The notes below the pieces were generated by a model. The model was not told the DNA's origin and ran no database searches. It saw only the letters and a list, made by a program, of their open reading frames with translations. A program made the translations under genes and the position numbers. This document shows, in pieces, positions 27,282 to 39,224 of a stretch of 60,000 nt of DNA. Location: assembly GCA_905221605.1 (NCBI GenBank), contig CAJNDS010002002.1, positions 560,001 to 620,000 on the forward strand, given 5' to 3'. The DNA comes from Symbiodinium natans. Taxonomy: Eukaryota > Sar > Dinophyceae > Suessiales > Symbiodiniaceae. The first letter of the stretch is position 1; the number at the start of each line of letters is the position of its first letter.

Positions 27282-29248
27282 TTGGAAGGTGCGAAAATAT
27301 ATGTCGTCAGGTCCAATGCTGCCGCAAGCAGTTTGTTAACCGCGCAGGTCAATGCAGCCTCGCCCCAAACACGGATGCCCACTCGTTCCACTTACGCAAC
27401 ACATTTGCTGCAGATGCGCTGCATAGCTGCTCGGTTGTTCGAGCAGCCTGCAATTGAAGCTCCACATCGGACGCTGTGCTACCAGATCCTCGGTCATTTA
27501 CCGAACAGCCAAACAACCCGTGTGCCACACCACCAGAAAGGATCTCAACTGTCAGTCCGCATTGCATCGTCGAGCACGGTGGAGCTTGAACTTGGTGGAA
27601 AATATTTCGGAGGATGAGCCTTACTCGGCTACATTCTCCGACCAGGGTGTCTAAAATCCACGCTGCATGTGCTGAAGATTCAATCGAAACAAATACGCCA
27701 TCAGCAAGGCGGACATGAAGCAGTTTTGGCAAGTTATCACCCTGCAGCGTCCACACGCCGTGTCCATGCTCCCGATTAACAATGGATGGACATGGATGTG
27801 CAGTTACCAAGTGGGGAGTTGGGATCTTGCTTGTGTTACTGGCGTCAAGCAAAAGGGCAGCACTTTCGTCATCACCGGCGTCGTTTCATGAGGCAGCACT
27901 TCACGGCTGGCATCGGCCATAGCAACCGAAGGGTGTGGGTCGCAGCGCTTCTGATTGGCCACGAGGCGATGGCGGAGGCATCCGCGCGCGCGCGCGCGCG
28001 TGCGAACACAGAAGCAACATCAGTGCCAACTTCAAAACCGAATGTACCGAATTGTGTAGTCGCAAAAGCTCCGGCAGGAAGGCGCCTGTGTGTTTTTGAG
28101 CTGCTCAATTACCAACCCGCACTCAGCAGCAGCTTCAATGACCTTCATCCACTTGAGCGCAACCAAAATAGAAAAGCTCGGCCATTTTCCAAAGCACCTC
28201 TTCCATAACCCGAGGTTTGCAAGGTGGCGCTGAGCTGAACAAAAAATTTTCGGGGCACATTTTTACGATAGCCGATAGCAGCAAACTCCGGTTCCTCCTT
28301 GGCCTTGGTCCCGGATTAGAGTCGGTGTGGCGGCGCACTCAGCGCCAGCGAGGTCTCGGGATCTCATCCCGGGCCGGTGCAGTGGCTGGTTCCGGCATGG
28401 CTTGAGAGCGCCCGAGTGCCGTGTGGCCAGCTTGCTGGACCGACTGGGGGCTTGACGTGCTTAACCAGCCGCACCGCATCCGCGTTCCACATCCTCTCAC
28501 CTCGCAGCCGAGGACGCGCGCCAGAAACCAGTTCGGTTGGTGGCGTGTCCCCGCCTCTGGAAACTGGAAACGCGCAGGAAGCTGATCACTATCCGCCAAG
28601 GGCCGCCAATTTCGAAAACATCGATGTCTTCGTTAGCGCTTACGTTGCAACGCAATTCCCGTCTGGACAACGGAATGCGCTGTGCGATGATCAAGCCAGC
28701 CCCGTTCCAGCAGCAAGGTCATGCCATGTGTTTACGTGGTTGCAGGTACACATCCGCAACAATGTAATGCAACTGGACCAACATTCCATGAGGACAATGC
28801 CCACGTCCGACCGTCTGCAACGTCTGTTGGTGCGGACAACCTGCGGACGACATGCATTTGATGTGATAGAACCCAACATGCACCACCTTGGTCATTTCGT
28901 GTCCCATCACCAAGCGCCACTTAGCTGTGCAATGTCACGAGGCTCCTCTCGACCCACAGTTGCATTGAAACCACCAAGAGCGCGCCAAAAACAAATCAAA
29001 AACGCGTTCGACCTGGTCATCGGCGTCCCATGCTCTTAGACAATAGCATGAGAAAACATGAAACGGACTACCATGCAGCGAAAATCGCGCGCGTGGGGCG
29101 GGGACATTGCATGAAAACAAATGCCGGGGCAAAGCAAACGATGCACAAATGCCAATGCTCCTTTGGCCGCACTCGCGGTGTCTAACCCTGGCGCCAATTC
29201 AGCTCCCGTTCCCATCCGTGTTGCCACAGACATCGTTTCTTGCACGCA
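27282..29248. other. Stretch with coding-like but unassigned ORFs
   Basis: Minus-strand ORFs at 27349-27852 (LPKLLHVRLADGVFVSIESS), 27872-28108 and 28135-28338 (EEVLWKMAELFYFGCAQVDE) have protein-like composition. They lie upstream of a copia integrase remnant at 29.3 kb but in the wrong order to be its simple continuation. A plus-strand 220-codon ORF (28377-29039) overlaps them. No family is recognised. A GC dinucleotide run lies at 27985-28003. Confidence 0.3.
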
Positions 29249-29263
29249 CTAGAGAACTTCCTC

Positions 29264-29450
29264 ATGATCTGCCATCGATGCTGATGCTGGAACGACGTAA
29301 TGAGGGCACCACGGTGCAAAGTCGGCATGGGCTAGATTGTGGCGACCTCGCTGCTCGTCGGACGGGACATCTGGGGCAGCAAGCGCAGATGCCGCGGCAA
29401 CGCAGGCTCCATGTTTATTGCCAATGCAGAACAGCGCCCTCGGCATCAGA
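29264..29450 (-). pseudogene. Copia integrase remnant (zinc N-terminal domain)
   Basis: The minus-strand translation DVPSDEQRGRHNLAHADFAP followed by WCPHY closely matches the corresponding segment of the copia element at 9498-10313 (DAPSDEQRARHNLTHADFAA, WCPHC). The nucleotide similarity is obvious around CTGCTCGTCGGACGGG. The last zinc Cys is Tyr here. Sequence on both sides is unrelated, so this is a short relic of a second, related copy. Confidence 0.65.
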
Positions 29451-29569
29451 GCCCGGCCCACTGCACAACTCATCACCCTCGACTTCGGCCTACAACGAAA
29501 TCTGCCGCATCGTGATGGGGATGGTTTGACCATTGAGTGTATCCATGTGCGACGGTTTGCCAAAGGATG

Positions 29570-30830
29570 GCAGACTCAAAGCCGCAACCGCAAAGCCGCA
29601 GCTCAAGTGCGCCCGGAACCCCAGTGTCTCCACATCACGAATCACTCTCTACAGAATTTTGCTGACAATGTTCTCAGCTCGAGCTATCATGCCAAACAGG
29701 GGAATATCAGCACGTCAGTGACACGGCAAAAGGCGGCAAAGGTCCATGCCAGACTTGACGCCGTAATTGCTTGAACCAAAAGAGCTCGTGACGGTCTCAG
29801 AGGGTGCCTTCATGTGCCTTCAAAAAAGACGAAACGCCTTCGAGGGACCATGCGGAGGCTCAAAGATGTAAGGGAATGTTCGGATATGCTGCAATACCCC
29901 CAGATTTCCCTGCCAGTTATAGTAGTTCCGAAAGCAAGCGAGAGACGGCGATCCACAATTTTTGGCTCCGAGTGAAACGATTTGGAACTTTTTTTGAACA
30001 CGCTGAGCAAAGGGCTCTCAGAGTCTCAAAGCAAAGGCTCAGAGTGGTCTTGAACTGCACGGAGCACGAGCTCCTAGCGGCGGAGCTCCACACTGATAGG
30101 GGCACATCTCTGTGATGTTAGGAAACATCTTGGCACCTCGATGCGGTGCGCCAGGGACCCGGAATCTGGAAAGCGCCTGGGCGTTGGAGGCTGAAGAACT
30201 CGGCAACTTGCAACTGCAAATTGCACCCATTTCCCGGCATTCGAAAACTCCAAGTGCCTCTGAATCGGAATAATGCGCCACCTCTTTTGCGCGGCCTTCC
30301 ATCGATTCTGGCTTCCAGCATGTGATAACCGAAGCTCACAACAGAAAGTAACCGTACATACTTGTATCAAGATTTTGCTTTGCAGTGGCAAAGTGGTCTA
30401 ACAGGGTTTCGCAAGAAGCACGATGCCACAGATCCCTCACGGTACGCGGCCACGGTGATAAAGGGTATTTGTTCATTGAACTTGTGCTTTCGCAACAGCA
30501 GCATACAGATTCAAGTGATCCAGCCCAAACCCGTGAACACACACGTGCCATTGTAGCATCCAGCATGATGTCGACATCATCATTCTTGACTACATGGGGC
30601 TCAGTAGGGTCAGTCTCATGTAAGAAAAGGAGCAGGAGACCAGAGGACCAGGGAGCCAAAACACAAACCTTCAAAATAAAATGTATGAAAACACAGATCG
30701 AACAACGTCCTTTCTCGACTAGCTCGAGCCTCCCAAGCTCCCAAGTGCTGTGCATCAAGGAACCAGGAACCACTGCTCCCCTGTGCTGTTCGTGCGCCTT
30801 GTGCCCTCTGGCATCGTGAGCTCGCACACG
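29570..30830. other. Stretch without a recognised gene
   Basis: ORFs are short and present on both strands. The minus-strand ORF that ends at 30336 contains an acidic segment (VKNDDVDIMLDATMARV near 30540-30595) that could be an exon, but nothing supports it further. Confidence 0.35.
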
Positions 30831-30834
30831 GGCT

Positions 30835-31814
30835 TCACCAAGCGAGAAGTGGAGCAAATGAAGCAACCTCACAAGCATTCGGAGATGCTCCACATGTCTC
30901 CGCAGCACACAAAATGACATCGCCCTCACCAGGGCAGACACTCTCCCAGAGCTTCGCCTCTGCAAGGCTCGGGCACTCGAACCTCGGCGCACTCTCAGAG
31001 CGGCACTGCGGCTGCGTGGGCTGCCTCGGCTCTGCAACGAGCCTGACCACCAGCCCCTGCTCGCTCGCCACATCGAGCACGACCTGCGACTTTTGAGCGA
31101 GAGGCAGAGGTGCCGCTGAAAGTGTCCTTGGGAATCTCGGGGGAACAGACAAAAGCATGGCTGGAGACAGGTGGCCTTGCGCACGGTGCCAGCAAGCACC
31201 CGCTTCTTTGAGGCCGTCTGCCTCAAGGGGCTGTCCGACTGTCCACCGCTCCGAGAAAATCCGCTCTAAGTTCGTACAACACCCGTAGCGTTGCAATTCA
31301 GCCACGGCGACAAGCTGCCGTCAGCCAGCGCCACGAAGAAGTTTGTATGCAGGCCTCCGCAACCACGGCAAACAAAAATGATCTCGGGCTTCGTCCGGTC
31401 CCGTGTGCCTTCCGTGATGCAGCCATCGGAATCGCTCATGATCACCTGCAGAAGGTGACCCCACTGACCAAAGCTGTCACTGCTCGCCGTCGGGGCATGG
31501 CCTCGTTGACTCCGGCTTCCTTCTGAATCTGCTCGAGGTGCTGGCGATCCTCTTGCCCAGCAGTTCGACCACAAAAGCGGCAGAAGCGGCAGAAGCGGCT
31601 CCTGCACCCACTGGACATCCTTGATGGTCGGGCTCCTGCAGGAAGAGTGCTGTCTCTCGCAGAGTATCTCGCAGCATGCCATTGAAGAGTCACGCACCAC
31701 AAGCTGGTGACTTGCGCGCTTGCGGCAGGGCAGTCCTCCGCTCAGCGGGATGTGCTGCGACCTTGACCATGGCTTCCTAAGCAACCACATTGGATCCCAA
31801 CATTGGATCCACAT
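30835..31814 (-). CDS. Unassigned, possibly multi-exon coding region
   Basis: Two minus-strand stretches look coding. One (31270-31445) reads MSDSDGCITEGTRDRTKPEI and FVCRGCGGLHTNFFVALADG, with a CxxC pair. The next (30835-31240) reads KSQVVLDVASEQGLVVRLVA and AEAKLWESVCPGEGDVILCA. A third (31480-31680) includes AMLRDTLRETALFLQEPD. They lie in different frames and may be exons of one host gene. No family was recognised, and introns were not resolved. Confidence 0.3.
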
Positions 31815-34250
31815 TGACCCGCAACGCAGCTCTCTTGGCGACTCCTCCTAGGCCTGAGGATAGAACAACATGAGGCAGCGGCTGCACAATGTGAAGACCT
31901 CTCACATGGCCAGTGATTGTGCCAGAGTACTGGACTGGCCAGCACAAAGCAACGGAACGTAGCCGGAGAGAACCAGAATACGAGAACAGGCCGAAAAGTG
32001 TATATTGCAAGCAGTGTTGCTACCACATCTCCGTGAAAGCCCTTTTGGAACAAGAACATTGACAGGTTCTGCTCGATTCGAGGAGATCACGGCGGCAATG
32101 GCATGACGCAAAGTCCACGAAGGATGCAAATTTGGGAGGATTGAAAAGATCGGCAAAAGAGGATTCATGGTTGGACTTGTGAGGGCAATGATGCTGGTGA
32201 TTGACAGCGAGGCCGAGGATCCATGGTCAGCATCCGACTCAGTACGCTTGTCGCAGAGGCTTTCTTGGGAAAAACCGACAACTCTCGGTATACTTGTGTT
32301 CCAGTGATGCCCGCATCCACACTATCTAAGTCTCTGATAGTGACTTGAAAAAAGTTGAAGCATGTTGAAACCTTGAAGGATGAGACGCATTGACTTAGGC
32401 AGGGACATCGAAGCCCCTGTCGGGCGCGTGCTCCCCGACCGTGTCACATGTGAGCAGCATTGACCTCAGGAGAACTTCGCACGAAAATCTCACTCATGGG
32501 GGATGTCCTGTTCGGGGGTGGGGGCTCTTCTCCTCCACTTCCAATGCCTTCTTGTGCCCTCTAGTTTGACGTTGACCGCGTCCACGGAGTTGAAAGGATT
32601 CTCGGACATTGGCAGAGAATGCAGGGCTTGATGTGGGAGTCGCGAGATATCTCGAGAATGAGAAAGGTTCGATGGTGTTCACTGGCCCGTTGCAAGGACA
32701 TTCTTCAGTCGCTAACACGCCAAGGTTGCCACCTGGTAGTCCATCTCACTGTCCTGCCAAGCTTCATGACAGAGCTAAGACCGATTGCACTTGCGGAGCG
32801 TGATAAAGACTAGACCATCCGTCCTGAGCCTCGTGAGCCTCGAGAGCCTCGAGGTACGTCAAGGCCACCAGGCACTCGCGCACCAATTCGGGCCGCAGAG
32901 CCTCCGGCTCTCACGTGACTCACGTGCATGGGGGCTACGGAAATGCAGCAATCGTTTCATTAGGCCTTTGTGCCGCCCTCAAGGAAAACCAGGGCCTTCT
33001 CCTCGCAAACCCCAAAAGCTGAGACACGGCCGAACAGCGGCTCTTTTCTCTCTCGTTCTCTCTCGCAACTCGACTCAAAACTCTCGAAGAGCTCTGATGC
33101 GCCTCAACTTCGCCGGGCCGAGGCCGTAGAACCTTGGCAGAGAACATGGAGGGGAAGGAACGAAGCGAGCCGGAAGAGGCCCCCCGGCAAAAGAGCCGGG
33201 AAAAACAGACGAGAAGACACAGAAGGAGCACTAACGAATGAGAGGAGCTGGTGTTTTTTCAGCTCCGTCTCTTCCTTCTCTTATACACTCACCTTCTCCC
33301 GCTCTCTCGCTCGGGGATCCTGCCTGATTCGGATTATTTCGGGCGCCATCTGGATGGACACCGAACGTGCAAAGTCTCAAGTGAGCGGGTGCATGCAACA
33401 ACAGCTCTTGGTTGCACGGACGAAAAGAGTCCTGGATGCCTGTCGAACAAAGAAGCGCGAGGTTTCGCCGAATGTCACCACACACGACACACGCCAATCA
33501 AGCCATTACCATGTAGAACCTAGACATGACATGGAAAACGCTACCGGAAGATCCCGGATCCCATCCGAAACGTTCTTGGAAAGGTCCAAAAGGCCAGCAT
33601 TGAAGCGAGGGGCTGCTATCGCCGTGTCCAGCAGCCGTTCGCAGTGCATCGACAACTCGAAAATCGCCTTTCGGCCCACAGTTCGCGCCTGGCGAAAAAC
33701 AAGCAAAACAACGGCTAGCGGCTAGAGATTACCACCATTGCACACGTCATCACGCTTCGTCACACTTCATTGCACTTCGTTACTCTTCGGTATTCGTCAC
33801 TAGTCCCGCGGTAGTCCTTTGTGGTTATCTGAGCATTGGACCGTGGTATATGCGCCACGATAGTCATCTCGGTCGATGGCGCGCAAGGTCCACGTGACAG
33901 TCTGTTAAAAGCGTATCACTCGGCTCGACCCCAAGCCAGCGGCTCAGCAGCTGTTGCTTTGTCCTTAGTTCAAATTGCCACAGACGTGAACAGCCCCCAG
34001 CAAGTCGCTCGAAGATTGGCTTGTTCAGACGTGTTCCACCTGTCCCTCGATGTGTCCTTGGGCTTTTTGTCCATAATGAGCTCGTGCGCGGTACAGGCAT
34101 GGTGCACTTGCATGTCTCTTCATGAATTCGTGTCGTTGCTGCGGGGGCCTTAGGTGTTCCTGGTACACAAACACTCTTCGGCGCCCTCATGGGATTGCAT
34201 AGTGAGGCCATGTGCTCGTTCTGTTCACAATGTGCCCTCTTAGAGCTTTT
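31815..34250. other. Stretch without a recognised gene
   Basis: ORFs are short and contradictory. One plus-strand ORF (32970-33725) is Arg/Ser-rich and overlaps antisense ORFs of the same type. No domain, repeat array or RNA gene was seen. Confidence 0.4.
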
Positions 34251-34424
34251 GCTTGGGTCCCTACCGGATTAGCGCCGTGAATGCGATGAGTGCCCTCAAT
34301 GCCCTGTATGCCGCGCACATTGGTGCATTTTGTTTGGTTTGCACCTCAGCTCCCAAGGCTTCTTTCTGAGATCCTGACAGCCAGGGGGGCGAAGCTTCAC
34401 CATTCCGGACCAGGACAACCTGGA

Positions 34425-34465
34425 AGACGCCCAAGCCCAAGCCCAAGCCCAAGCGCCCGAGCCCA
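34425..34465 (+). repeat. CCCAAG hexanucleotide tract
   Basis: CCCAAG is repeated about five times, with a degenerate extension into GCGCCCGAGCCC. Confidence 0.7.
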
Positions 34466-34589
34466 AAGCTAGCCACCTCTTTGCCCTTGACTGAGGCCCG
34501 GGCCATCCCTAAAAGAGCATGAAGGCTCACAGGCAAATGCAAGATGATCTAGATCGTTATAGCGTTCGAAGCTTCGGGCTTGGGGTTCC

Positions 34590-34680
34590 TTTTAAACCCG
34601 AACCCTAACCCCTAACTCTACATCCTAAACAAGCCCAAAATAAATCCAAAAGGACCCCTACCCCTGACCCCTCACCAAAA
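34590..34680 (+). repeat. Degenerate telomere-like tract
   Basis: Units such as CCCGAACCCTAACCCCTAACTC recur loosely and are related to CCCTAAA. Confidence 0.45.
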
Positions 34681-35045
34681 TTGGAACTCATTGAGTGCAT
34701 GCAGGAGCGTGCTTGTGGTCGCTCATGAAACTGGAAGTTGCTTGACGAGAAGGCCTGCCCGTCTCTAAACGACCAAAGATGTCCTCAATTATCGTGACTG
34801 ACTTGACTTTGACTGGCGAAAATGGCTGAGGACCGACGTGGAAACGCAACGCTCATCCATGCTCTTGCATGCCCGACAAATACATCTGCAAACGCCCTGC
34901 AAGTTTGGTCAGTCATGTTCAACTCCTGACCACTTCGTTTACTCCTCCTGCTTGGTTCCTTTCTTCACTATGACTTTTCCTGTGCACGCCGAAGCTCCAT
35001 TGTTGCCGCGGCGATGTGCAGCCATGAACACGTCGGTCCTAGTCA

Positions 35046-35058
35046 GAAAACACACACA

Positions 35059-35095
<37 letters not shown>

Positions 35096-35096
35096 A
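35046..35096 (+). repeat. CA microsatellite
   Basis: A run of CA dinucleotides is interrupted by AA and AG. The surrounding 34.7-36.8 kb shows no recognisable gene. Confidence 0.9.
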
Positions 35097-35099
35097 CCA

Positions 35100-36810
35100 T
35101 CTCTAACGCTCGTTGCATCTGCAGCATCAAAACCCCACAAAACAACAAGGAACCGCCGCCTAATCGCGGAATCCCCTGCTTGATCGTACTCCTGCTACTG
35201 TTTCTTACTCCCAATCCTACTCTTACTACTCCTACTAGGCCCCATGAAGGAGGAGGCTACACTTCTTTGCAATCCAGTGTCTACCTCCCATGTCTACAAT
35301 CTGCAGGCCCTCCTGTGCGATGGCAGAGTTGAGCAAGCTGGCCTGGATGGCGCAGACCTCACACAAGACAGTCCCATGCACGGAAGGCACTCCAAGAAAG
35401 CTTAAAAAACGCGATCAACTTGTCTACGGACAGAACCCCACAGAACGCCTGCTTTAAGAGGACGCTTTCCACTGCTATTGGTTTGGCCAATCCTCCACCC
35501 AGCTAATGGGCATGGCAATGGACTACAGAGGCGTGGGGTCCGTGAACTCATGAATGCCTTACTCAAGGGGGATTGCTGTAGATGCCATCCCTTAATAACC
35601 ACCCCACCCCGCTCCCTGCTCCCCCATTTTGTACCAGTCTATATCAGGGGATGGGTGTGACGATGGGCTTTTCCTCTAATTTCCATATCAAGGGGCTTGA
35701 CTGTAGATGGGAAGCCCAAGCCTAAATACCCCCAACCCTGAACCCCCAAGCTATGGGAAGGTGATTGAGAAGGGAACTTTTCACGTAGTTCAGCTCGAAG
35801 TGACTGGCATGTCCTCAGGTAAAGCTGCTTCTGTGCTACTCTGGGATTAGAGCTTGGAGTGTGCCATGGTTGGTCCCTAGTATTAGTGCGTATTTCGGGT
35901 ATGATCTTTCGAACTTTGGGTTGAGGGTTGAGGGGGGATCTGCCGACATTTGAGGTGACATGAGGGCTCCGTGTGGTTTCTGGGGCCTTGCGACACCAGA
36001 GGACGTCAAGGGGATTACAAGGGAAGTGGAATGTACCCTCAAAGACATCTAGAGTTACATGGAAAGATTGCGTGATGACCATTTCTCAAGACAAGGGCTC
36101 CGTTGACTGACAATCCCCCCCATGCACTAGATTCCTTCTTGTACCCTAGAACATGACTCCGGATTGCTTGTTCCCTTCGATGTCTTTTCCTAGAAAGCCA
36201 GGATTTCCTATTTTGCTGGCGTGTTCCCTGCCATTTGACCTTGCCCAAGCCCAAGGCCATGTGCTCAGCTCCGGAGTGTCGATGTCCTGCGCGGATCACA
36301 CAAAAAAAGGGTATATTGGGTATACGTATTGGGGTCATTCATATTTGGGCTGTCATGGGGGTATGCTGTGGCTAGATGGAGGTTTGAGGCCCAGGCTATG
36401 TCGGGATTGTATTGGGGATATTTGGGTCCCCGAAGTACTGGCGCGTGAGCTCGAAAAGGTTTATGGTTCCGTGATCTAGTAGCATCTGTCCCAAGTTACT
36501 GTCCTGCTTCAAGACGATTCCTAAATGCAACAAGATTTGTAGATGCAGGCCTGCAACCAACCAAGCACTAGAGACTTGGACGATTGGAAAACGCCCTGCG
36601 AGGTCAAATGAGATTGCCTGCGGCACCGGAAAGATCCGTTAACCGGAACCGCCTAGGGCGCCCATTCATGTCACCGTGTCACTGGCTTCCGGACAATTGC
36701 TGTTGACCCGAAACCCTACGCCTCCAGTTGACTAAACCAAGAACTGATGATCCTCCAACTGCACATTCTGTCTCAGAAGAGCAAGCTGCTCCAGCACAAC
36801 ATGGTACCAC
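35100..36810. other. Stretch without a recognised gene
   Basis: Only short ORFs on both strands are present. No motif, tandem repeat or family was recognised. Confidence 0.4.
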
Positions 36811-36817
36811 CCTATAA

Positions 36818-36848
36818 ATAAATATATATATATATATACATATATATG
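36818..36848. repeat. AT microsatellite
   Basis: A TATATATA run with a short C-rich run after it (36853-36862). Confidence 0.85.
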
Positions 36849-37050
36849 GTCGCCCCCCCCCCAAGATCCACCCCCATGGCTGTTGAGAATCTCCTCACTC
36901 CAAAAATATACTCTTTCTTACGCATGCAGATGCAGACTTCTTTCTTGCAGCGATGTGTACATGCAGATGCCAGAAATGGACTACCAGGATCTGGTGGTTC
37001 GTTTCTGGTATTACCGATTTCGTTCTTATGGCGACGTGCGTGCGTGTGTC

Positions 37051-37070
37051 GGTGTGTGTGTGTGTGTGTG
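37051..37070 (+). repeat. GT microsatellite
   Basis: A short GT run lies directly upstream of the hairpin cluster. Confidence 0.8.
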
Positions 37071-37109
37071 TCTGCAAAATGCGAATATGGCTTGCCTGAA
37101 ACCCAGGAA

Positions 37110-37600
37110 ATAGGGACAGTACAGCACCTTTCGCCTCTTGAGACTGCAGAAGTGCTGTACTGTCCCTATTTTGGGCTTGCATGTACCAATAAAGTGCTGT
37201 ACTGTCCCTAAAAAACTTAAAAACCCAATTCCAGCACTACCAGCCCTGGAGCCCCCGGTCGTTCCCAAAAGATTGGTTTTTCAGGTTATTGAGGGACGGC
37301 ACTTTATTGGTACCTGCAAGCAAAACACAGGGACAGTACGGCACTTTCGCCTCTTCAGACTGCAGAAGTGCTGTACCGTCCCTGATTTTGCCTGCCTGAA
37401 GACGAGAAAATAGGGACAGTACTTTCGCCTTTTCAGACTCCAGAAGTGCTGTACTGTCCCCATTTTTGGCTTGCCTGGGGACGAGAAAATAGGGACAGTA
37501 CAGCACTTTCGCCTCTTCAGACTGCAGAAGTGCTGTACTGTCCCTACTTGACTTGCAAGTACCAATGATGTGCTGTACTGCCCCGAAAAACCAATTTTTC
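37110..37600. repeat. Cluster of hairpin repeats with GGGACAGTACAGCAC arms
   Basis: Four hairpins with nearly the same stem and loop occur at about 37113-37168, 37330-37384, 37413-37461 and 37492-37545. Each has an arm GGGACAGTACAGCACTTTC, a loop like GCCTCTTCAGACTGCAG and a return arm AAGTGCTGTACTGTCCC. Single arms also occur at 37191-37210, 37291-37305 and 37568-37584. The segment around 37171-37215 is complementary to that around 37292-37325, so two hairpins are themselves part of a larger palindrome. Spacers carry a shared TTGCCTGAAGACGAGAAAAT phrase. Confidence 0.85.
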
Positions 37601-37670
37601 CAGAACCATATATCTCCTCGAGTTCTTGCAGTATCTTAATCACTCAACCCTAAAACTACAACTTCGCGAA

Positions 37671-37860
37671 CATATCTCAAGCAATCATCCCCCCATAAGC
37701 AAAACCTGAACTTTACACTAAACACTGTACCATAGCTATCATATCTCAAGCCTTCACACCCCAATAAGCAAAACAGAACACTATCCTAAAACTTATACCC
37801 ATAGCTAAGATATCTCAAGCAATCATTCCCCGATAAGGAAAACCTGAATTCTATCATATG
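37671..37860 (+). repeat. Tandem repeat, about 69-bp unit, three copies
   Basis: Units start ATATCTCAAGCAATCA or a variant at about 37672, 37741 and 37810, and share CCCCAATAAGCAAAACCTGAA and CATAGCTA. The copies are diverged. Confidence 0.7.
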
Positions 37861-37939
37861 TCGATTGGTTTGCTCATATCTTTAGAATCCCAGGATGTAG
37901 TGAAAGGACATTTGCTCACAGTATTCTCGCGTCCCCCGG

Positions 37940-38760
37940 GGCGCAAGCCCTACAAACATAGGCATACCCCTATGAGATGTAAGGTGTAGGGGTTGAAGCC
38001 TCAAGCCCCATATAGGGTTATAAGCTTCTAATCGTATAGGTCATGCCCAAACCTTAAACCCTGTACATGTATACCTTCAGCGCCCTTTAGACCCTTAAAA
38101 CAACTCTATGGGTTTAGGCGTAAAATGCCTAAGCCTTATACCCTAACCCCTTACACCTTAACTCTACAGGGCTTAACAGTTAGGAATTAAGTTTAATTGC
38201 CGGCTTGGGTTTCAATGTCAAATCTTAAACCCAAAAACTGTCAACCTTAACCTTAAAGAGTTTAAAGGTTTTTGAGGCTTAATTGCTAAACCCTACAGGG
38301 TTTCGGGGCTTCTCTTGAAAGCCCAAAAAAAGCCTTAACCACCAGGGCACTACATAAGAGAGTAAGCCTTGAAACCAGAACCGGAGCGCAGCGAGGGGGC
38401 AGGGTGTGGGGGCTGTTCAGGGGTCCCCCCCTGCCCCCCCCCCCCCGCCCCCCGGGCCCCTTTTACAAGCAAACTTTTTTGTAAGCAATGCGTTGTGTGA
38501 CAAAAACTCCTTCCAACCAAGATTTAGTTACCAACTCATACATATCTTAAATGCCCGATCCTTAAACCCTTATGGTTTAAACTCTATGGGCTTAGGTTAA
38601 AATGCCTAAATCTGAAACCCTAAACCTTTAAACCTTAACCCCATATGGGTTTACAGGTGAAGGGCTTAGGTTCAATTGCCGGCTGATGTTGAAAAGCCTA
38701 AATCTTAAAACCCTAAACCTTTAAACCTTTAAACCTTAACCCGATAGTAGACATCAGGAA
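37940..38760 (+). repeat. Degenerate telomere-like region
   Basis: CCTTAAACCC, CCCTAAACC and TTTAGGCTT-like units recur throughout, with phrases such as GGTTTAAACTCTATGGGCTTAGG repeated in altered form. It resembles decayed (TTTAGGG)n interspersed with other sequence. A C-rich block lies at 38427-38462. Confidence 0.6.
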
Positions 38761-38819
38761 AGTCAAGACTACAAGCACTCGGAAGAGTGGATCTTGGGAG
38801 GAAGGCGAGCATACATATG

Positions 38820-38998
38820 TATAATATATATATATATAGATCCATATGGTATGATATACATGCAAACGTACATGTGAGAAAACTATATATATATATATGT
38901 ATACATATGTACATGTGAGAAAACTATATATATATACATATATATATGTGTATATATATATGTATACTTATGTATGTATGTATGTATGTATGTATGTG
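38820..38998. repeat. AT-rich microsatellite cluster (TA)n and (TATG)n
   Basis: Several TA runs (38826-38838, 38885-38898, 38926-38962) and a GTAT run (38970-38996) are present, with a duplicated ACATGTGAGAAAACTATATA phrase near 38870 and 38911. Confidence 0.85.
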
Positions 38999-39104
38999 CT
39001 ATTTTTGTATATGGTACCCCCCCCCCCATATGCCTACCTCTTTGTTTTTGTTCTTGGCGCAGGTTGACTTTCATTCCAATAAATTCATTGTTTTCAGAGA
39101 CAGT

Positions 39105-39157
39105 ACAGTATTTTGGAAGCCTGGGACTGCAAAAAAATATTGCACTGTCCAGTTCTT
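39105..39157. repeat. Diverged relative of the 37-kb hairpins
   Basis: GACAGTACAGTATTTTGG and AAAATATTGCACTGTCC flank a loop with CCTGGGACTGC. This is the same layout as the hairpins at 37.1-37.6 kb with drifted arms. Similar arms recur near 39969-39980 and 40106-40210. Confidence 0.5.
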
Positions 39158-39224
39158 TTAACAAAAGCACATGGGCCGTGGTTTTTATTCCTAGAAGATT
39201 TTCTATGAAATAACGAACCCTTCC

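Noticed and set aside
30336-31226. 296-codon minus-strand ORF as one gene
   Set aside because: Composition is uneven and the likely coding segments here lie in other frames. Kept only as an unassigned region.
37110-37600. CRISPR array
   Set aside because: The repeats are hairpins with variable spacing, in eukaryotic sequence, without cas genes or regular spacers.
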